Below, piece by piece: positions 39,219 to 51,773 of a stretch of DNA of 64,000 nucleotides. The notes under the pieces are model-generated. The model saw only the letters and a program-made list of their open reading frames with translations. It did no database searches and had not been told where the DNA came from. Source of the stretch: Paracidovorax citrulli (GTDB lineage: Bacteria; Pseudomonadota; Gammaproteobacteria; Burkholderiales; Burkholderiaceae_C); the NCBI RefSeq assembly GCF_900100305.1, contig NZ_FNEY01000011.1, forward strand, positions 28,041-92,040, given 5' to 3'. The first letter of the stretch is position 1. Each line of letters begins with the position of its first letter. A program made the position numbers and the translations under genes.

Positions 39219-40248
39219 GCGGGCGCTGGCCGCGCCCGCATGGGCCGAGGCCCTGAGGAGCCAGGTGGAGAAGCTCGAACGCGAAACGCCCGGCCAGTTC
39301 GGCCTGTACGTGAAACGCCTGGACAACGGCGAGACCTTCGCGTGGCAGGCGGACCGGCGCTGGTACCTGGCATCGTCCGCGAAGCTGCCCCTGGCCATCG
39401 CGGTGCTGCAGGAGGTGCAGCAGGGCCGCCTGCGCCTGGACCAGGAACTGCGCGTGGAAGAGCGCGACAAGATCGACGGCTCGGGTGCGCTGGTCTGGCA
39501 GCCCGTGGGCACGCAGCACAGCGTGGAGACGCTGCTGCGCCGCATGCTGATGGACAGCGACAACACCGCGGCGAACCTGCTGATCCGCACCATCGGGCCG
39601 GACACGTTCAATACACGCGCCCGGGCGCTGATGGGCGCGCGCAACGTGGGGCCGCTCACCAACTTCACCCAGGTGCGCCAGGATGTGTACGCGGAGCTGC
39701 ATCCCCGCGCGCGAGAGATCGCGCCGATGGAACTGGTGCGCGTGGCCGCGGCCCCCATGGGCTCGCAGCGCGTGCAGGCTTTGGCCCGCACGCTGCAGGT
39801 CCAGAAGGATGACCTGAAGGTGAAGACGATGGAAGAGGCCTACGACCGCTACTACGCGTGGGGCACCAACACCGCCACCCTGGCGGGCTACGGCGGCATG
39901 CTGGAAAAGCTGGTGCGCGGCCAGTTGCTGACGCCGCCGCACCAGCAGATGCTCTACAAGGACCTGAAGTTCGACACCTATGACGCCTACCGGCTGGAAG
40001 CCGGGCTGCCGCGCACCGTGCGCTTCATCCACAAGACCGGCACGCAGTACCACCGCGCCTGCCACATGGGTGTGATCGATCCGCAGGACGGGGGCGCGCA
40101 GGCGATCGTAGTGGCTACCTGCGCCGAGGACATGGACGAGATGCGCCAGGCGGGCCGCCTGTTCGAGCAGCTCGGGCGCGCGATCACCCGCACGCTGCTG
40201 AAGGACCGCCCGGCCACCGGTCCGGGCGCGGCGCAGGCCAGCGGCTGA
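39073..40248 (+). CDS. Class A beta-lactamase-fold serine hydrolase (second of a tandem pair)
   Basis: This 391-residue paralogue of the preceding protein has a signal peptide (LARTVLAAVLPLLLAAL, cleavage near ALAAP). Motifs: Ser101-x-x-Lys104 (SSAK), SDN in MDSDNTAANLL, and HKTGTQ near 320. The omega-loop Glu is again not apparent (YAELHP stands where EPELN is expected). The start is ATG 39073, 146 bases inside the end of the first gene. The tandem arrangement suggests duplication. True beta-lactamase activity is not assured. Confidence 0.85.
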   Translation: MNHAAPPCPPGLPAPRPRPQAARRRRLARTVLAAVLPLLLAALGTTTPERALAAPAWAEALRSQVEKLERETPGQFGLYVKRLDNGETFAWQADRRWYLASSAKLPLAIAVLQEVQQGRLRLDQELRVEERDKIDGSGALVWQPVGTQHSVETLLRRMLMDSDNTAANLLIRTIGPDTFNTRARALMGARNVGPLTNFTQVRQDVYAELHPRAREIAPMELVRVAAAPMGSQRVQALARTLQVQKDDLKVKTMEEAYDRYYAWGTNTATLAGYGGMLEKLVRGQLLTPPHQQMLYKDLKFDTYDAYRLEAGLPRTVRFIHKTGTQYHRACHMGVIDPQDGGAQAIVVATCAEDMDEMRQAGRLFEQLGRAITRTLLKDRPATGPGAAQASG

Positions 40249-40275
40249 CGCCGGCGCGCAGCGCGCGGTGCGGCG

Positions 40276-42234
<1,959 letters not shown>

Positions 42235-42503
42235 GGCGGTGGAACTCTCTGGTCGATGGCGTCGGGGGTGCCCGCGCGGCAGTGGCGCAGGGCAGGGTGC
42301 AGGGCAGGACGGCGTCCCGGCGGAGCCGCTGCGCTGCACGCAGGCAAGGTGCCTATTGTGCTCCGTCCCGCAGGCTGGAAGCGCGGCAACCATTCGCAAA
42401 AGCTATCGCACGCTTCAACGATTGAATTGGACGCGAATGGATGGTCCCCCCAAGATGCCCTCCAGGCCCGGCTACAGAGGCCGCCATTCCAGGAGACAAC
42501 CCC

Positions 42504-43487
42504 ATGCGTTTTTCCCTTTCCCGCGCCCTGCGGCGGGCCTGCGGCGCCATGGCCGCGCTGGCCGCGACGGCAGCGCTGGCCCAGGCGCCCGACTACCCCG
42601 ATGCGCCCATCACCCTCATCGTGCCCTTCGCCGCCGGCAGCGGCACGGACGCCGTGGCGCGCACCGTGGGCCAGAAGCTGGCCGAGCGCCTGAAGCAGCC
42701 GGTGCTGGTGGACAACAAACCCGGCGCCAACGCCCAGGTGGGCGCCCAGCTGGCGGCCCGGGCCATGCCCGATGGCTACACGCTGTTCATGACGACGAAC
42801 ACCTCGCATTCGGCCAATCCGGCGCTCTACGCCAGCCTCAAGTACGACCCCATCAAGGATTTCACGCCCGTGGCCCGCGTGGGCGAACTGCCCTTCGCGC
42901 TCGTGGTGAGCCCGGCCCTGCCGGTGAAATCGCTGCCCGAGTTCCTCGACTATGCCCGCGCCCGCCCCGGCACGCTGAGCTACGCCACGCCCAACAGCAC
43001 ATCGCTGGTGGCGATGGAGAGCATCAAGCACATCGCGAAGGTGGACATCCTGGGCGTGCCCTACAAGTCCAGTCCCCAGGCGCTCACCGACCTGCTGGGC
43101 GGGCAGGTGCAGGCCTACGTGGTGGACCTGGGATCGGGCAAGACCATGCTCACGGGCGACAAGGTGCGCACGCTGGGCATCACCACCGCCAAGCCCTCGC
43201 CCCTGCTGCCGGGCGTGCCACCCATCGGCCAGACGGTGCAGGGTTTCGACCTGACGTCGTGGAACGGCATCTTCGGCCCGGCCGGCATGCCGCCCGCCGT
43301 GGTGCAGCGCCTGAACACCGAGCTGCAGGCCGTGCTGGCCGACAGGGACACGCAGGACAAGCTCGCGCAGATCGGCTTCCAGGTCTGGCCCAGCAAGACG
43401 CCGGAGGAATTCGCGCAGTACGTGGCGCAGCAGCTGGCGCACTGGCGCACTTTGATCCGGCAAGCCGGTATTGAACCAACCCCCTGA
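42504..43487 (+). CDS. Bug/TctC-family periplasmic binding protein
   Basis: This 327-residue protein has a signal peptide (MRFSLSRALRRACGAMAAL...ALAQ). The mature part carries the Bug markers IVPFAAGSGTDAVAR and NKPGANAQVGAQLAARAMPDGYT. AGGAGAC lies eight bases upstream of the ATG at 42504. It is upstream of a CoA-transferase operon and may bind the carboxylate that operon activates; a palindromic repeat lies between. Confidence 0.92.
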   Translation: MRFSLSRALRRACGAMAALAATAALAQAPDYPDAPITLIVPFAAGSGTDAVARTVGQKLAERLKQPVLVDNKPGANAQVGAQLAARAMPDGYTLFMTTNTSHSANPALYASLKYDPIKDFTPVARVGELPFALVVSPALPVKSLPEFLDYARARPGTLSYATPNSTSLVAMESIKHIAKVDILGVPYKSSPQALTDLLGGQVQAYVVDLGSGKTMLTGDKVRTLGITTAKPSPLLPGVPPIGQTVQGFDLTSWNGIFGPAGMPPAVVQRLNTELQAVLADRDTQDKLAQIGFQVWPSKTPEEFAQYVAQQLAHWRTLIRQAGIEPTP

Positions 43488-43610
43488 GCGGCTGCGCCGC
43501 TTCCCCCTTCTCTCGCCGCGCTGCGCGCGGCGGGAAGGGGGACGACGCCGGTGGCCTGGCGGAGCCAGTTCCACGGCGTCTGCTCGCCTGGGCCGCGCTA
43601 GTGCAAAAGC
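43485..43610. repeat. Intergenic palindromic repeat (Comamonadaceae type)
   Basis: The repeat starts at the stop codon of the binding-protein gene with CCCCTGAGCGGCTGCGCCGC. It contains a long hairpin (43503-43541, CCCCCTT...AAGGGGG plus GCGC/CGCC arms) and the GGCCTGGCGGAGCCAGTTCC segment. It is recalled as a common Comamonadaceae element; family assignment is by memory. Confidence 0.6.
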
Positions 43611-43671
43611 CGTGGGCTCGGGCATAGGCATGGGCGACGTTGCCGAACGGACCTGTTCAACGGAACACGAG

Positions 43672-44928
43672 ATGACAGAAGCTTCTTCTTTCGCTGCCTC
43701 CCCACCACGCACCGGCCCGCTGGCGGGGGTGCGGGTGCTCGATCTCACCTCGGTGATCATGGGGCCGTTCGCCACGCAGATCCTCGCGCAGCTGGGTGCG
43801 GAGGTGGTGAAGGTGGAGACGCCCGAGGGGGACAACATGCGGCACGTGGGACCGATGCGGCACGCGGGCATGGGGCACATCTTTCTGCATGCGAACGCGG
43901 GCAAGCAGAGCATCGCGCTGGACCTGAAGCACCCGGACGGGCGCGAGGCGGCGCTGCGGCTGGCCGAGGGCTGCGACGTGCTCATCAGCAATGTGCGGCC
44001 GCAGGCGCTGGCCCGGCTGGGGCTGGATCACGGGGCGGTGAGCGCGCGCAATCCCCGCATCATCCACGTGAGCTGCTGCGGCTTCGACCAGGACGGGCCG
44101 GACGCCGCGCGTCCTGCCTACGACGACCTGATCCAGGGCGCCACCGGCATTCCCTGGCTCATGCAGCGCTACGGCGCGCCGGAGCCGTCGTATGCGCCCA
44201 CCACGCTGTCGGACCGGGTGACCGGGCTGCACGCGGTGTATGCCGTGACGGCGGCGCTCTACGCCCGCGAGAAGACGGGACGGGGCCAGGCCGTGGTCGT
44301 GCCGATGTTCGAGGCCATGGCGCAGTTCGTGCTGGGCGACCACATGGCGGGCCTCACCTTCGAGCCGCCGCTGGGCGAACCCGGCTACGCGCGCCTGCTC
44401 ACGGCCCACCGCAAGCCCTACGCCACGGCCGACGGCATGCTCTGCGTGCTGATCTACAACGACAAGCACTGGCGAAGCTTTTTCGCGGCGATCGGCGAGG
44501 ACGGCGATGGAGGCCTGGCGCACGACCCGCGCTTCGCCACGCATGGCGCGCGCGCCGCGCACATCGACGCCGTGTATGCCGAGGTGGCGCGCATCCTGCG
44601 CACGCGCACCACGGCCGCATGGCGGGCGGTGCTGGACGCGGCCGACGTGCCCAACATGCCCATGAATTCCCCGGCCGACCTGCTCGGCAACGCGCAACTG
44701 CGCGCGACCGGCTTCCTGCACGACACGGAGCATCCCAGCGAGGGACCGATGCACGCCATGGCGCACCCCACGCGCTGGTCCGCCACGCCCCCGGCGCGCG
44801 ACCTGCCCCCTGCGCCGCGCCTGGGCGAACACACGCGCAGCCTGCTGGCCGGGGCCGGCTACACGCCCGCGCAGATCGACGCCCTTCTGGCGCAGGGCGC
44901 GTGCCTCGCTGCCGGAGACACCGCATGA
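43672..44928 (+). CDS. Class III CoA-transferase (CaiB/BaiF family)
   Basis: This 418-residue enzyme moves CoA between acids. It has the N-terminal GVRVLDLTSVIMGPFATQILAQLGAEVVKVE typical of CaiB/BaiF and the catalytic Asp near 151 in RPAYDDLIQGATG. The first-codon assignment is ATG 43672 (GAG ATG ACA). It overlaps the cupin gene by four bases, followed directly by an acyl-CoA dehydrogenase: together these activate and then oxidise an unknown carboxylic acid, perhaps imported through the adjacent Bug receptor. Confidence 0.93.
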   Translation: MTEASSFAASPPRTGPLAGVRVLDLTSVIMGPFATQILAQLGAEVVKVETPEGDNMRHVGPMRHAGMGHIFLHANAGKQSIALDLKHPDGREAALRLAEGCDVLISNVRPQALARLGLDHGAVSARNPRIIHVSCCGFDQDGPDAARPAYDDLIQGATGIPWLMQRYGAPEPSYAPTTLSDRVTGLHAVYAVTAALYAREKTGRGQAVVVPMFEAMAQFVLGDHMAGLTFEPPLGEPGYARLLTAHRKPYATADGMLCVLIYNDKHWRSFFAAIGEDGDGGLAHDPRFATHGARAAHIDAVYAEVARILRTRTTAAWRAVLDAADVPNMPMNSPADLLGNAQLRATGFLHDTEHPSEGPMHAMAHPTRWSATPPARDLPPAPRLGEHTRSLLAGAGYTPAQIDALLAQGACLAAGDTA

Positions 44929-45371
44929 CCCCCACCACGACAGTCCCCACGACGACCGCCATGACCACTCCCGACGCCCCCTCCCGCTACCTGGTGCGCG
45001 CCGCCCAGGTGCCCGGCTACCAGCCCGCCAACCACCACCACACCGTGAACCAGCGCCTGATCGGCCCCGAGACCGTGGGCGCGCGGCAGATGGAAGTGCT
45101 GCTCGGCACGCTGCACAAGGGCGGCGGCGCGCTGCCGCACGCGCACCCGGGCATCGAGCAGGCCTGCTATCTGCTGGAAGGCACGGCCCGCGCCGAGGTG
45201 GAGGGCGAGGCCTTCGACATGGTGCCGGGCGACATGTGCTTCTTCCCGGCCGACCGCATGCACGTGTTCACCGTGACCAGCGACACGCCCGTGAAGCTCC
45301 TGGTGATCTACAGCCCGCCCTACGGCGAATCGCCCGACAAGGTGATCCGCCCGGCCGGGAAAGGCGCGTGA
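44925..45371 (+). CDS. Cupin-domain protein
   Basis: This 148-residue single cupin has the first motif with metal-binding histidines (GGGALPHAHPGIEQACYLLEG) and a second motif (PADRMHVFT). It begins at the ATG overlapping the CoA-transferase stop and ends overlapping the acyl-CoA dehydrogenase ATG, so all three are coupled. It may be a small metal-dependent isomerase, decarboxylase or dioxygenase for the same pathway. The N-terminal 20 residues are Thr-rich and unlikely to be folded. Confidence 0.85.
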   Translation: MTPTTTVPTTTAMTTPDAPSRYLVRAAQVPGYQPANHHHTVNQRLIGPETVGARQMEVLLGTLHKGGGALPHAHPGIEQACYLLEGTARAEVEGEAFDMVPGDMCFFPADRMHVFTVTSDTPVKLLVIYSPPYGESPDKVIRPAGKGA

Positions 45372-46534
45372 TGGACTTCGCCCTTTCGCCGGAACAGGAG
45401 CAGATCCGGGGCGCCATCGAGCGCGTCTGCGCGCCGTTCGATGCCGACTACTGGCTCGCGAAGGACCGCGAAGGCGGCTTTCCGCACGACTTCCACCAGG
45501 CGCTCGCAGATGCCGGCTGGCTGGGCATCGCCATGCCCGAGGCCTATGGCGGCGCGGGCCTGGGCATCAGCGAAGCCGCGCTGATGATGCACGCCATCTC
45601 CGCCACGGGCGCGGGCCTGTCGGGCGCCTCGGCCGTGCACATGAACATCTTCGGGCTGCACCCGGTGGTGGTGTTCGGCACCGAGGAACAGAAGGCGCGC
45701 TGGCTGCCGCCGCTGATCCGGGGCCGCGACAAGGCCTGCTTCGGCGTGACCGAGCCCAACACGGGCCTGAACACGCTGGGGCTCAAGACCCGCGCCGTGC
45801 GGGAGGGCGACCACTACGTGGTGCACGGCCAGAAAGTGTGGATCAGCACCGCGCAGGTGGCCAGCAAGATCCTGCTGCTCGCGCGCACCACGCCGCTGGA
45901 GGAATGCCGCGGCACCGAGGGCCTGAGCCTCTTCTACACCGACCTGGACCGCAGCACGGTGGAAGTGCGCGAGATCGAGAAGCTCGGCCGCAAGTGCGTG
46001 GACTCCAACCAGGTGTTCATCGACGGCCTGCGCATTCCCGTGGAAGACCGCGTGGGCGAGGAAGGCAAGGGCTTCCAGTACATCCTGCACGGACTCAACC
46101 CCGAACGCATCCTGATCGCGAGCGAGGCCGTGGGCCTGGGCCGCGCGGCACTGGCACGCGCGGCCGGCTATGCGCAGGAACGCGAAGTGTTCGGCCGCCC
46201 GATCGGGCAGAACCAGGGCATCCAGCATCCGCTGGCGCAGTCGTGGATGGAGCTGGAGGCCGCGCACCTCATGGTGCAGAAGGCCGCCTGGCTCTACGAC
46301 CGGCACCAGTCCTGCGGCGCCGAGGCCAACGCCGCCAAATACCTCGCGGCCGAGGCCTGCTACCACGCCTGCGAGCGCGCCATCCTGACCCATGGCGGCA
46401 TGGGCTACGCCAGGGAATACCACGTGGAGCGCTACCTGCGCGAATCGTGGATCCCGCGCCTCGCGCCCGTGAGCCCGCAGCTGATCCTGTGTTTCATCGC
46501 GGAGAAAGTACTCGGCCTCCCGAAATCCTATTGA
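45371..46534 (+). CDS. Acyl-CoA dehydrogenase
   Basis: This 387-residue FAD-dependent dehydrogenase has the N-terminal helical domain (FALSPEQEQIRGAIERV), the middle beta domain (CFGVTEPNTGLNTLGLKTRA, the family's signature 1 region), and the C-terminal helical domain with RPIGQNQGIQHPLAQSWMEL and THGGMGYAREYHVER, near the usual catalytic Glu site. It oxidises the CoA ester made by the CoA-transferase. The start overlaps the cupin stop. Confidence 0.95.
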   Translation: MDFALSPEQEQIRGAIERVCAPFDADYWLAKDREGGFPHDFHQALADAGWLGIAMPEAYGGAGLGISEAALMMHAISATGAGLSGASAVHMNIFGLHPVVVFGTEEQKARWLPPLIRGRDKACFGVTEPNTGLNTLGLKTRAVREGDHYVVHGQKVWISTAQVASKILLLARTTPLEECRGTEGLSLFYTDLDRSTVEVREIEKLGRKCVDSNQVFIDGLRIPVEDRVGEEGKGFQYILHGLNPERILIASEAVGLGRAALARAAGYAQEREVFGRPIGQNQGIQHPLAQSWMELEAAHLMVQKAAWLYDRHQSCGAEANAAKYLAAEACYHACERAILTHGGMGYAREYHVERYLRESWIPRLAPVSPQLILCFIAEKVLGLPKSY

Positions 46535-46560
46535 CCGCGGCCTGGGGCATCATCGCCCCC

Positions 46561-47469
46561 ATGAAACTGCACCTGCTGCGCTACTTCACCGTGCTGGCCG
46601 AGGAGCTGCATTTCGGCCGTGCGGCGGAGCGGCTGGCCATCACGCAGCCGCCGCTCAGCTCGGGCATCAAGGCGCTGGAGGACGAGCTGGGCGTGAAGCT
46701 CTTCGACCGCAGCAGCAAGCACGTGGCGCTCACGCCCGCGGGCGCGGCCTACCTCGCGGAGGCGCGCGTGGTGCTGGACCGCGTGGCGCGGGCGGGCGAC
46801 ACGGCGCGGGCCGTCGCCGCCGGCCGGCGCGGCCGGCTGGACATCGGCTTCACCGGCTCCATGGTCTATCGCGACATGCCGGCCATCGTGCGGGCCTTCG
46901 GCGAACGCGCCCCGGGCATCGAGGTGCACCTGCGCGAGATGTCCTCGGGCGAGCAGACCGAAGCATTGCTGCACCGCCAGCTGCATGCCGGCTTCATCAA
47001 CGCCAGCGTGGTGCCCGCGCCCCTGCGCTGCCTGCCGCTGGCGCACGACCACTTCGTGGCCTGCCTGCCCCAGGGGCATGCCCTGGCCGGCACGGCGCCG
47101 GTGGACCTGCACGCCCTGGCCGGGGAAACCTTCGTGATGTTCGCGCGCGACGTGGCGCCGGCCAACCACGACAACGTCATCGCCCTCTTCCACCGCGCCG
47201 GCATCCATCCGCACACGCGCCACGCCGCGCGCCAGTGGCTGACGGTGGTGGCGCTGGTCGCCATGCGCATGGGCGTGGCACTGGTGCCGGCCTCGATGGC
47301 GCAGGCCGCCGTGCAGGGCGTGCGCTTCGTGCCCATCGCCCACCTGGAGCACCCCACGGTGGGGGTGCTGGCCTGGCATGAAGAGGGCACGAATCCGGCG
47401 CTGCAGGCGTTCCTGGACGTGGCATCTGCCGCTTCGCAGCAGCACCGCCCGGCCTCCGAGGGTTCCTGA
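46561..47469 (+). CDS. LysR-family regulator of the CoA-transferase operon
   Basis: This 302-residue LysR protein opens KLHLLRYFTVLAEELHFGRAAERLAITQPPLSS, with full effector domain. It is on the same strand 26 bases after the dehydrogenase, so it may be co-transcribed and regulate the operon by feedback. Typical LysR targets lie divergently; here it is the last gene. Confidence 0.92.
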   Translation: MKLHLLRYFTVLAEELHFGRAAERLAITQPPLSSGIKALEDELGVKLFDRSSKHVALTPAGAAYLAEARVVLDRVARAGDTARAVAAGRRGRLDIGFTGSMVYRDMPAIVRAFGERAPGIEVHLREMSSGEQTEALLHRQLHAGFINASVVPAPLRCLPLAHDHFVACLPQGHALAGTAPVDLHALAGETFVMFARDVAPANHDNVIALFHRAGIHPHTRHAARQWLTVVALVAMRMGVALVPASMAQAAVQGVRFVPIAHLEHPTVGVLAWHEEGTNPALQAFLDVASAASQQHRPASEGS

Positions 47470-47622
47470 CAGACGGCGTCCGCTCCCCGCGCCAGGATCA
47501 CCGGCAGTTGCCGACACGCCTGAACCGGTGGTTGTGCAAAGCCATGGCGGAGTCAGGAGCAAAGGGGCGGAACCAGCACGGACAGGCCGGGGTGCGGGAC
47601 GCACTTTCTACAATGGAGGCTT

Positions 47623-48687
47623 ATGCAACCGCTCCACTACACCCGCGCCCGGCAATTGCCTGGCATCCTGGCCGAACGCATCGCCATCCTCGACGGCGCC
47701 ATGGGCACCATGATCCAGCGCTTCAAGCTGGGCGAGGCCCAGTACCGCGGCGAGGGCTACAGCGGCCCCGACGGTGCAGGCGACCGGTTCAAGGATTTCC
47801 CGCGGGACGTGAAAGGCAACAACGAGCTGCTCTCGCTCACGCGGCCCGACGTGATCCGCGACATCCACGAGCGCTACCTGGCCGCAGGCGCCGACCTGAT
47901 CGAGACCAACACCTTCGGCGCCACCACGATCGCGCAGGAGGACTACCACATGGCCGACCTGGCGCGGGAGATGAACCTCGCCTCGGCCCGGTTGGCGCGC
48001 GCCGCCTGCGACAAATACTCCACGCCCGACAAGCCGCGTTTCGTGGCCGGGGCCCTCGGGCCGACGCCCAAGACAGCGAGCATCAGCCCGGACGTGAACG
48101 ACCCCGGCGCACGCAACGTCGATTTCGAGCAACTACGTGCCGCGTACTACGAGCAGACCCAGGCGCTGGTCGAAGGCGGTGCCGACGTGCTGCTGGTGGA
48201 AACCATCTTCGACACGCTCAACGCCAAGGCCGCGCTCTTCGCCATCGACGAATACTTCGAGGCGAGCGGCGAGCGCCTGCCGCTCATCATCAGCGGCACC
48301 GTCACCGATGCCTCCGGCCGCATCCTCTCGGGCCAGACCGTGACGGCCTTCTGGCACAGCGTGCGCCACGCGCGCCCGCTGGCCATCGGCCTGAACTGCG
48401 CCCTGGGCGCCACGCTGATGCGCCCCTACATCCAGGAACTGAACCGGGTGGCGGAAGACACCTTCATCAGCTGCTACCCCAACGCCGGCCTGCCCAACCC
48501 CATGAGCGACACCGGCTTCGACGAGACGCCCGAGGTCACCAGCCGCCTGGTGCACGAGTTCGCCGCCGAGGGCCTGGTGAACATCGTGGGCGGCTGCTGC
48601 GGCACCACGCCGGACCACATCGCCGCCATCGGCCGCGCCGTGGCGCCGGTGCCCACGCGCAAGCTGTTCTACCCCGAAGCGGCCTGA
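47623..48687 (+). CDS. metH: Methionine synthase, homocysteine-binding half
   Basis: This 354-residue protein is the N-terminal homocysteine S-methyltransferase module of MetH. It has [12 protein letters not shown], the [26 protein letters not shown] segment, and the zinc cysteines in LNCALGA and [11 protein letters not shown]. The rest of MetH is the separate gene at 4695-7418. In related Burkholderiales the two halves are often neighbours, but here they are about 40 kb apart. No SAH or cobalamin riboswitch is seen in the 150 bases upstream. GGAGG lies four bases before the ATG. Confidence 0.95.
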   Translation: MQPLHYTRARQLPGILAERIAILDGAMGTMIQRFKLGEAQYRGEGYSGPDGAGDRFKDFPRDVKGNNELLSLTRPDVIRDIHERYLAAGADLIETNTFGATTIAQEDYHMADLAREMNLASARLARAACDKYSTPDKPRFVAGALGPTPKTASISPDVNDPGARNVDFEQLRAAYYEQTQALVEGGADVLLVETIFDTLNAKAALFAIDEYFEASGERLPLIISGTVTDASGRILSGQTVTAFWHSVRHARPLAIGLNCALGATLMRPYIQELNRVAEDTFISCYPNAGLPNPMSDTGFDETPEVTSRLVHEFAAEGLVNIVGGCCGTTPDHIAAIGRAVAPVPTRKLFYPEAA

Positions 48688-48763
48688 TCCCGCCCGGCCG
48701 GCCCACCCCGGAGCCGGCGGATGGGCTGCTCTCCTACCGCCGGCTCATCCGTGGCCCTTTAGG

Positions 48764-50235
48764 ATGCGCACGTCTTCCACCCGGATCCCCCCCGTGCGCT
48801 CCCTGCGTATCCAACTCACCCTCTTCTGGACCCTGCTGCTGGGCGCCTGCGCCCTGGTGGCGGTCGTCCTCACGGTGCTCTACCAGTCGGGCTCCGGCGC
48901 GCAGGTGGCCGCCGGCCGCACCCGCGTGGCGCAGGCCTGCACCGACGTCGCCGGGCGCTACGCCCAGTCCGCGCCCGGCGTGGCGGCCGACGCCCCGCGC
49001 GAGGACCTGCTGCGGGTGCTCCTGCACATGGTCCTGCTGGAGGCGCCGCGCGTCGAAGGCGGCGCCTGGAGCGCCAGCGGCGGCATGCTGGCCTATGCCT
49101 ACCCCACCTACGAAGGCAGCGGCGTGAAAAGCGACGTGCCCTCCGCCGAGGAACCCCTGATCGTGGAGATGGCGCGACAGGCCAGCGCCGGGCGCCAGCC
49201 GCTGGTGAACCTGGTGCGCGGCAGCCGCGAGGTGCTCATCGTGGCGGCCTGCCCGCTGGCCGCGCACCCCGGCACGGCCGTCTGGACCATGACCCGCGTG
49301 CATGCCGGCGCCATCGCCGCGCAGGACAGCCTGCGCGCGGGCATCGCCATCCTGGCCCTGCTGGTGGCGGTGTCGGGCGCATGGCTCGGATGGATGCTGC
49401 AGCGCGGCCTGCGGCAGGTGCAGCGCCTGGAGGACGCCCTGGCGCAGGCCGGCGGCGACACCGTCCCCGTGCTCCAGCGCACCGGAATTCGCGAGCTCGA
49501 CCGGATCGTGGAAGGCTTCAACAGCTTCGGCGCCCGGCTGCAGGAAGCGCGCGAGCGCCTGCGCGAGGCGCTCGCCCAGCAGCATCGCGACATGCGCCTC
49601 ACGGCCCTGGGCCGCATGACGGCCTCGGTGGCGCACGAAATCCGCAACCCCATCGCCGCCATGCGGCTGAAGGCCGACAACGCCCTGGCGGCGCCCCCCG
49701 CCCGCCATGCCGACGCCCTGGCCGCCATCGGCACGCAGATCGACCGGCTGGAGGGCCTGGTGCAGAGCCTGCTGACCCTGGTGCAGCCCCTGCAACTCGA
49801 ACCCCACCCGGTGGACCTGCCCGCCTGGCTGCAGGAGCGGCTGGACACCGCCCGGGCCGCGGCCGAGGCCCGGGGCGTGCGCCTGTCGCTGCGCGGCGAT
49901 GTACCGGCCACGGCCGTCTTCGACCCCGTGCACGCGGCCCGCGCCATCGACAACCTGCTGGACAACGCCGTGCGCCATGCGCCGCGGGGAGGCGAGGCCG
50001 TGCTCTCGGCCCAGGTGGATGCCGCCCGTTCCCTGTGCGTGATCGCGGTGGAGGACGACGGCCCGGGCGTGCCCGAAGCATTGCGCGCCCAGCTCTTCGA
50101 GCCCTTCGCCACCGGCCGCACCGACGGCAACGGCCTGGGCCTGGCCCTGGCGCGCGAGGTGGCGCTGGCGCACGGGGGCGACCTGCACTACGCGCCGCGC
50201 GAAGGCGGCGGCGCCCGCTTCCTCCTGGAGCTGCC

Positions 50236-50251
<16 letters not shown>
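48764..50251 (+). CDS. Membrane sensor histidine kinase
   Basis: This 495-residue kinase has an N-terminal helix (SLRIQLTLFWTLLLGACALVAVVL), a periplasmic sensor of about 150 residues, a second helix (AILALLVAVSGAWLG), a HAMP-like segment, then the dimerisation domain with phospho-His291 in SVAHEIRNPIAAM, and the HATPase domain with DNLLDNAVRHAPRG (N box), DDGPGVP and GNGLGLALAREV (G boxes). It overlaps the response regulator gene by 16 bases. Autophosphorylates and phosphorylates the next protein. The start is ATG 48764, or GTG 48794 just before the helix. Confidence 0.93.
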
Positions 50252-51612
<1,361 letters not shown>

Positions 51613-51646
51613 AACGGATGGAGGCACCGGCGATGTCGCGAATCCG

Positions 51647-51657
51647 GACACAGTGTC
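51647..51657. promoter_or_regulatory. Palindrome, candidate enhancer site for the regulator
   Basis: GACACAGTGTC is a palindrome around one central base about 67 bases before the -24/-12 promoter, within the range of a sigma54 activator site. A neighbouring TGTC/GACA pair (51634-51650) overlaps it. Confidence 0.4.
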
Positions 51658-51723
51658 GTCGCACCATCCATGCATTGACGATGGCCAGCAACGCAAGTCA
51701 TTGATTCATAAGGCATTCCATGC

Positions 51724-51739
51724 TGGCACGCCTCTTGAA
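51724..51739 (+). promoter_or_regulatory. Candidate sigma54 (-24/-12) promoter
   Basis: TGGCACGCCTCTTGAA matches TGGCACG-N4-TTGCW with exact spacing and only one clear mismatch (TTGA for TTGC). It lies 35 bases before the ATG of the downstream secreted protein and follows the NtrC-family regulator that should act on it. Confidence 0.65.
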
Positions 51740-51773
51740 ATACCAGAGCTCCACAACCTGAAGGAGTTCTGCC

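Noticed and set aside
47609-47614. TACAAT as a -10 box of metH (homocysteine half)
   Set aside because: It lies 9 bases before the ATG and overlaps the ribosome site, so a transcript from it would be leaderless; probably coincidental.
47470-47622. A second SAH or cobalamin riboswitch upstream of the homocysteine half of metH
   Set aside because: None of the conserved SAH blocks and no B12-box-like sequence is visible here.
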